DNA of 64,000 nt from JAKACA01 sp963735115 (lineage in GTDB: Bacteria > Actinomycetota > Acidimicrobiia > Acidimicrobiales > Bog-793): the NCBI GenBank assembly GCA_963735115.1, contig CAVTJR010000001.1, positions 806,001 through 870,000 of the forward strand. Reading direction: 5' to 3'. A program made the position numbers and the translations under genes. Below the pieces are notes generated by a model. It was not told the DNA's origin, did not search any database, and worked only from the letters and a program-made list of their open reading frames with translations. Shown in pieces: positions 60,731 to 64,000 of this stretch (positions are counted from its first letter, which is position 1; each line of letters begins with the position of its first letter).

Positions 60731-61410
60731 GCGAGCGAGCAGACATCTCCGGCGTGCTGGCGCTCGTGGGCGGAGCCGAGTGGCAACAGGGCTGCGACTT
60801 CGATGCGGAGCTGTTGGAGCGATCCGGCCGCCGCGACGTCGTCATCCTTCCCACGGCCGCTGCCTACGAGCACCCTGAGCGAGCCGTCGAGACGGCCCGC
60901 GCCTGGTTTGCCTCCATCGGGGGACGCGCCGACGGTCTCATGGTGCTGAGCCACGCCGACGCGTGCCTGGAGGAGAACGCCGCCGTGGTGCGAGGGGCGG
61001 GTTTCGTCTATCTCTCGGGAGGCTCGCCGCTCCACCTCCGATCCGTTCTCAAGGGCTCCGCCGTCTTCGAGGCCCTCGGCGAAGCATGGCGCAACGGCGC
61101 TGTCGTCGCTGGATCCTCGGCGGGGGCGATGGTTCTCTGCGACCCGATGGTCGATCCGCGGGGCGGTGCCTACACCGTCGGGCTCGGCCTCCTCGAGCAA
61201 CTCGCTGTCATCCCGCACCACGACGGCGGTGGCGCCGGCCTCCTCTGGCGCACGCTCGCACTTGCACCCGCGGGCGTGTCCGTCGTGGGCATCCCCGAAC
61301 GGACGGCCCTCATCCGCGAACCAGGGGGGTCCTGGCGGACTGCCGGGGAGGGCGAGGTCACCGTCTTTCTCGACGGGAAACCCACCTCGATCGACGCCCT
61401 GCCGAGCTGA
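60727..61410 (+). CDS. Peptidase S51/cyanophycinase-like protein
   Basis: This 227-residue protein has the nucleophile segment VVAGSSAGAMVLCD and SGGSPLHLRSVL just before, as in the S51 family (cyanophycinase, peptidase E). A histidine follows in VIPHHDGGGAG. Such enzymes cleave Asp dipeptides or cyanophycin. Start is GTG in overlap with the sixA stop. The exact substrate is not known. Confidence 0.78.
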   Translation: MSERADISGVLALVGGAEWQQGCDFDAELLERSGRRDVVILPTAAAYEHPERAVETARAWFASIGGRADGLMVLSHADACLEENAAVVRGAGFVYLSGGSPLHLRSVLKGSAVFEALGEAWRNGAVVAGSSAGAMVLCDPMVDPRGGAYTVGLGLLEQLAVIPHHDGGGAGLLWRTLALAPAGVSVVGIPERTALIREPGGSWRTAGEGEVTVFLDGKPTSIDALPS

Positions 61411-61436
61411 GCGCGCCCGCCGAATCGGGTGTCGGG

Positions 61437-61534
61437 CCTCAGTCGGCCTCGCTCAGTCGGGCCTCAGTCTGCCTCGCTCAGTCGGCCTCAGTCGGCCTCG
61501 CTCAGTCGGGCCTCAGTCGGCGTCGCTCAGTCGG
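61437..61534 (-). repeat. Tandem repeat, about 24.5-base unit, four copies, at the cyclophilin 3' end
   Basis: Four units of 24 or 25 bases run from 61437 to 61534 (25, 24, 25, 24). Each contains CTCAGTCGGCCTCGCTCAGT, with small changes. The last copy overlaps the final codons and stop of the cyclophilin gene (EAD then TGA), so the array looks like a copying of that gene's end. Confidence 0.85.
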
Positions 61535-62081
61535 CCTCGGCGATCGTGACCGCCTCGATCGTGACCTGCTCGCGGGGCGTGCCGGACGACGATCCGATCT
61601 TGTCGATGGCGGCAAGAACGTCCCGACCGGTCACGAGCTGCCCGAAGTACGAGTACAGCGGGGGCAGGCGGACGCCATCGGGCCCGGAGATCACGAAGAA
61701 CTGGCTTCCATTCGTGTCAGGGCCGGCGTTCGCCATGGCGAGCGAGCCGATTTGGTACTTGCCCGCCGCCGGCAGCTCGTCCTCGAAACGGTACCCCGGA
61801 CCACCGGCGCCCGTGCCCTCCGGGTCGCCCCCCTGAATGACAAAACCGGGGATCACCCTGTGGAACACGATGCCGTCGAAGTAGTGGTACCGGCCGAGGA
61901 AGACGAAGTTGTTCACGGTCCTCGGCGCCGCGATGGCATCGAGGGCGAAGACCATTGTCCCTTTCGACGTCACCATCTCGGCGCTGTAGCGCTTGGAGAG
62001 ATCGATGCCCATGGGCGGCTGGCCGTCGAATCGCTGCGTCTTCGGGGCGGAACCGTCCGCCGGGGGGAATTCGGTCGGCAC
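61527..62081 (-). CDS. Cyclophilin-type peptidyl-prolyl isomerase
   Basis: This 184-residue protein has the cyclophilin core: VNNFVFLGRYHYFDGIVFHR, then VIPGFVIQGGDPEGTG and GSLAMANAGPDTNGSQFFVI. The arginine of FHRV and the Gln of SQFF are catalytic. No signal is seen, so it is cytoplasmic. AGGAGG lies 5 bases before the GTG. It follows the membrane cyclophilin by 9 bases on the same strand, which suggests one operon. Confidence 0.92.
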   Translation of the reverse strand: MPTEFPPADGSAPKTQRFDGQPPMGIDLSKRYSAEMVTSKGTMVFALDAIAAPRTVNNFVFLGRYHYFDGIVFHRVIPGFVIQGGDPEGTGAGGPGYRFEDELPAAGKYQIGSLAMANAGPDTNGSQFFVISGPDGVRLPPLYSYFGQLVTGRDVLAAIDKIGSSSGTPREQVTIEAVTIAEAD

Positions 62082-62090
62082 GTTGACCTC

Positions 62091-62906
62091 CTAGGCCTTG
62101 ACTTTCTTGAGCGTGACCTTCAAGACGTACACCTTCAGCTTCGGCGTGCCCGTCTCGGAGGCGATGCCGAAGGTTCCGATCTTGTCAACAACGCTCTGGC
62201 CCGAGATGACCTTGCCGAAGAGCGTGTAGTCCGGCGAGAGCTTGGCTGCCCCACCCGGGAGGATGGCGAAGAACTGACTGCCGTCGGTACTGGGGCCGTT
62301 GCTGTTGGCGTAGACGAAATCGCCCGTGGCGTAGCAGTCCGACTTCGCCGCGCAGGACTTCGGCGGCAGGTTGCCGGTGAACGAGTAGCCGGGGAAGAGG
62401 TGCGGTCCGCCGGACCCCGTTCCGGTCGGGTCGCCGCCCTGCACGACGAAATCCGTGACGATCCGGTGGAAGAACGTCCCGTTGTAGTAGTTCCACCCCG
62501 CCAGGAAGACAAAATTGTTCACGCCGGCGTAGGACGCGGCGGCGTCCATCTTGACGACGAAGGTGCCGACCGAGGTGTCGAAGGTGGCGTCCCAGACGGA
62601 GCGCTTGCCGATGCAGTCGGGCGGCGCCTTCGTGAACCAGACGACGCGCTTGGTCTCGTTGGCGGGCGGGCAGACGGGCGCCACCGCCGCCGTCGAGAGA
62701 GGAAGTGTCGAGGGCGGCGGGAACGTCGTGGTGGTCGTGGAGGTGGTGGACTTGGCAGCCGTCTTCTTGCTGTGGCCGCCGCTGACCTGGATCAACACGA
62801 CGATGAGGATGATGGCTGCCGCGACGGCACCAAAGGTGGCAGTTCTGCGCATCGTGGCGCGGCGCTTGCGCTGCTTCTGGATGACTGCTTGCTTCTCGGC
62901 GCGCAT
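62091..62906 (-). CDS. Membrane-anchored cyclophilin
   Basis: This 271-residue protein has a basic start, a membrane segment at about 23-42 (ATFGAVAAAIILIVVLIQ), a Thr/Ser/Pro linker, and an outer cyclophilin domain (VNNFVFLAGWNYYNGTFFHR, then FVVQGGDPTGTG and DGSQFFAILPG). Cysteines at CVPP-like CPPAN, PDCIG, KSCAAKSDC may form disulphides outside. It likely helps fold exported proteins. It is divergent from aspartokinase. Confidence 0.9.
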   Translation of the reverse strand: MRAEKQAVIQKQRKRRATMRRTATFGAVAAAIILIVVLIQVSGGHSKKTAAKSTTSTTTTTFPPPSTLPLSTAAVAPVCPPANETKRVVWFTKAPPDCIGKRSVWDATFDTSVGTFVVKMDAAASYAGVNNFVFLAGWNYYNGTFFHRIVTDFVVQGGDPTGTGSGGPHLFPGYSFTGNLPPKSCAAKSDCYATGDFVYANSNGPSTDGSQFFAILPGGAAKLSPDYTLFGKVISGQSVVDKIGTFGIASETGTPKLKVYVLKVTLKKVKA

Positions 62907-63012
62907 AGCGCGCTCGACGGGCTCGTTTCTCGCTCGGCACGGCGGGAGAGGCTACCGGTTGTTGGCAGGGTGAGGAACTCAGGGCTGGTCCGAGGTAGCA
63001 CCGCCGCCCAAG

Positions 63013-63018
63013 TAGCTT
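63013..63018 (+). promoter_or_regulatory. -10 element of aspartokinase
   Basis: TAGCTT lies 7 bases before the GTG at 63026, so the message would be leaderless. Confidence 0.45.
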
Positions 63019-63025
63019 GTCGGCC

Positions 63026-64000
63026 GTGGCTCTCGTCGTGCAGAAGTTCGGTGGCACATCTGTGGCCGACGCCGACCGCATCAAGGCCGTCGCCGACCAT
63101 ATCGCCCGCACGAAGCGCTCCGGCGAGGAAGTCGTCGTCGTCGTGAGCGCCATGGGCAAGACGACCGACGACCTGCTCCGCCTCGCCAACCTGGTCTCCG
63201 AAGTCATCCCGGGCCGCGAGATGGACATGCTCCTCACGGCCGGGGAGCGCATCTCGATGGCGCTCATGTGCATGGCCCTGGCCGAGCGGGGCGTGGACGC
63301 CACCTCCTTCACGGGCAGCCAGGCCGGCATCATCACCGACGACCTCCATACGAACGCCCGCATCGTCGAAGTCAGGGGTGACCGCATCCGGGAGGCGTTG
63401 GCCGCCAAGGCGGTGCCGGTGGTGGCTGGCTTCCAGGGGGTTTCGATCAGCCGCGACGTCACGACGCTCGGCCGCGGGGGCTCCGACACGACCGCCGTCG
63501 CCCTCGCAGCGACCCTCGGCGCCGACCGCTGCGAGATCTACACCGACGTATCCGGAGTGTTCTCGGCCGACCCACGCATCGTCCCGAGCGCCCGCAAGCT
63601 GAACCGGATCTCGTTCGAGGAGATGCTCGAGATCGCCGCCACCGGAGGCAGGGTGTTGGCCCTGCGCTCCGTCGAATTCGCCCGCAACCACCACGTCACA
63701 CTGCTGGTGCGCTCGTCGTTCACGTGGGAGCCGGGCACGCTCGTCACCGAGGAGGACCCTCAAATGGAACAGCCGGTCGTTTCAGCCGTGACGAGTGACA
63801 CCTCGTCGGCCAAGATCACCCTGTCGGGCGTCGCCGACCGCCCCGGGATCGCCGCCACCCTGTTCAGGGGTCTGGCGGACCGCTCCATCAACGTCGACAT
63901 GATCGTGCAGAACATCTCCCACGACGGCACGACCGACATCTCCTTCACCGTGCCGAAGGGCGACGTGACGGCCTCTCTCGAGGTGGCCGAAACCATGCGA
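63026..64000 (+). CDS. lysC: Aspartokinase, N-terminal 325 codons (runs off window)
   Basis: The open frame runs from GTG at 63026 to the window end. It begins with the kinase signature LVVQKFGGTSVADADRI, continues with LLTAGERISMALM and LGRGGSDTTAVALAATLGA and has YTDVSGVFSADPR. An ACT domain starts near residue 265 (ITLSGVADRPGIAATLFRGL). It phosphorylates aspartate in the Lys/Thr/Met pathway and is usually feedback-inhibited through ACT. The rest of the ACT region is beyond the window. Confidence 0.93.
   Translation, partial: MALVVQKFGGTSVADADRIKAVADHIARTKRSGEEVVVVVSAMGKTTDDLLRLANLVSEVIPGREMDMLLTAGERISMALMCMALAERGVDATSFTGSQAGIITDDLHTNARIVEVRGDRIREALAAKAVPVVAGFQGVSISRDVTTLGRGGSDTTAVALAATLGADRCEIYTDVSGVFSADPRIVPSARKLNRISFEEMLEIAATGGRVLALRSVEFARNHHVTLLVRSSFTWEPGTLVTEEDPQMEQPVVSAVTSDTSSAKITLSGVADRPGIAATLFRGLADRSINVDMIVQNISHDGTTDISFTVPKGDVTASLEVAETMR

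Overview
The window comes from a high-GC chromosome with frequent GTG and TTG starts and many genes coupled by 1-4 base overlaps. The gene content points to an actinobacterium: an acyl-CoA carboxylase epsilon subunit beside the beta subunit, an ethylmalonyl-CoA pathway cluster, the order recR-ybaB-dnaX-SRP RNA-tRNA-Ser, a MarP-like protease, and many genes with a TANNNT element 5-7 bases before the start codon. The class (Acidimicrobiia is possible) cannot be fixed from this sequence alone.

1-9.9 kb is a carbon-assimilation block: the 3' end of a 3-hydroxybutyryl-CoA dehydrogenase, ethylmalonyl-CoA mutase (meaA), acyl-CoA carboxylase epsilon and beta subunits, methylmalonyl-CoA epimerase, crotonyl-CoA carboxylase/reductase (ccr) and acetyl-CoA acetyltransferase. 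Together they cover most of the route from acetyl-CoA through ethylmalonyl-CoA, plus propionyl-CoA carboxylation. An ECF sigma factor and a membrane protein with a tripled outer module lie inside the block. 9.9-13.6 kb is the DNA-maintenance block recR, ybaB (with an unusual tail), dnaX, SRP RNA and tRNA-Ser(GGA). 13.6-19.7 kb next to that tRNA is worn: an ABC ATPase beside a gutted permease, a frameshifted integrase, a complete ABC exporter, an AAA-ATPase fragment and a Gln/Gly/Tyr-rich protein.

19.9-29.1 kb holds two large secreted beta-rich proteins, a DUF4242-like protein, a 920-residue LuxR-type regulator, a flavin-reductase-like protein, a DNA methyltransferase broken by one inserted base, and a chorismate mutase. 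29.2-35.7 kb holds a VOC protein, a sulfatase, an active ClpP facing an XRE regulator plus a ClpP paralogue that has lost its catalytic residues, a sedolisin without propeptide, and a methyltransferase. 35.7-46.5 kb holds an ABC-F protein, a YCII protein, a membrane protein with a glutamic-peptidase-like outer domain, tadA, tRNA-Ser(CGA), IS and VOC remnants, a hydrolase, a chromate transporter, small-molecule enzymes and regulators, and a broken winged-helix glycosylase gene. 46.5-64 kb holds a Tat-exported phosphoesterase, a PEP-mutase-like lyase, transporters, a GH15/dehydrogenase/glycosyltransferase group, marP, a pyrE-like gene, a VIT transporter with sixA and an S51 peptidase, two cyclophilins, and the start of aspartokinase.

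The most unusual signals are: a repeat of 92-94 base period, found twice, in the same orientation, upstream of two alkaline-phosphatase-superfamily hydrolase genes; the active/inactive ClpP pair with its regulator and candidate operators; the tripled sensor module beside the ECF sigma factor; and the frameshifted methyltransferase with a possible nuclease-like tail.
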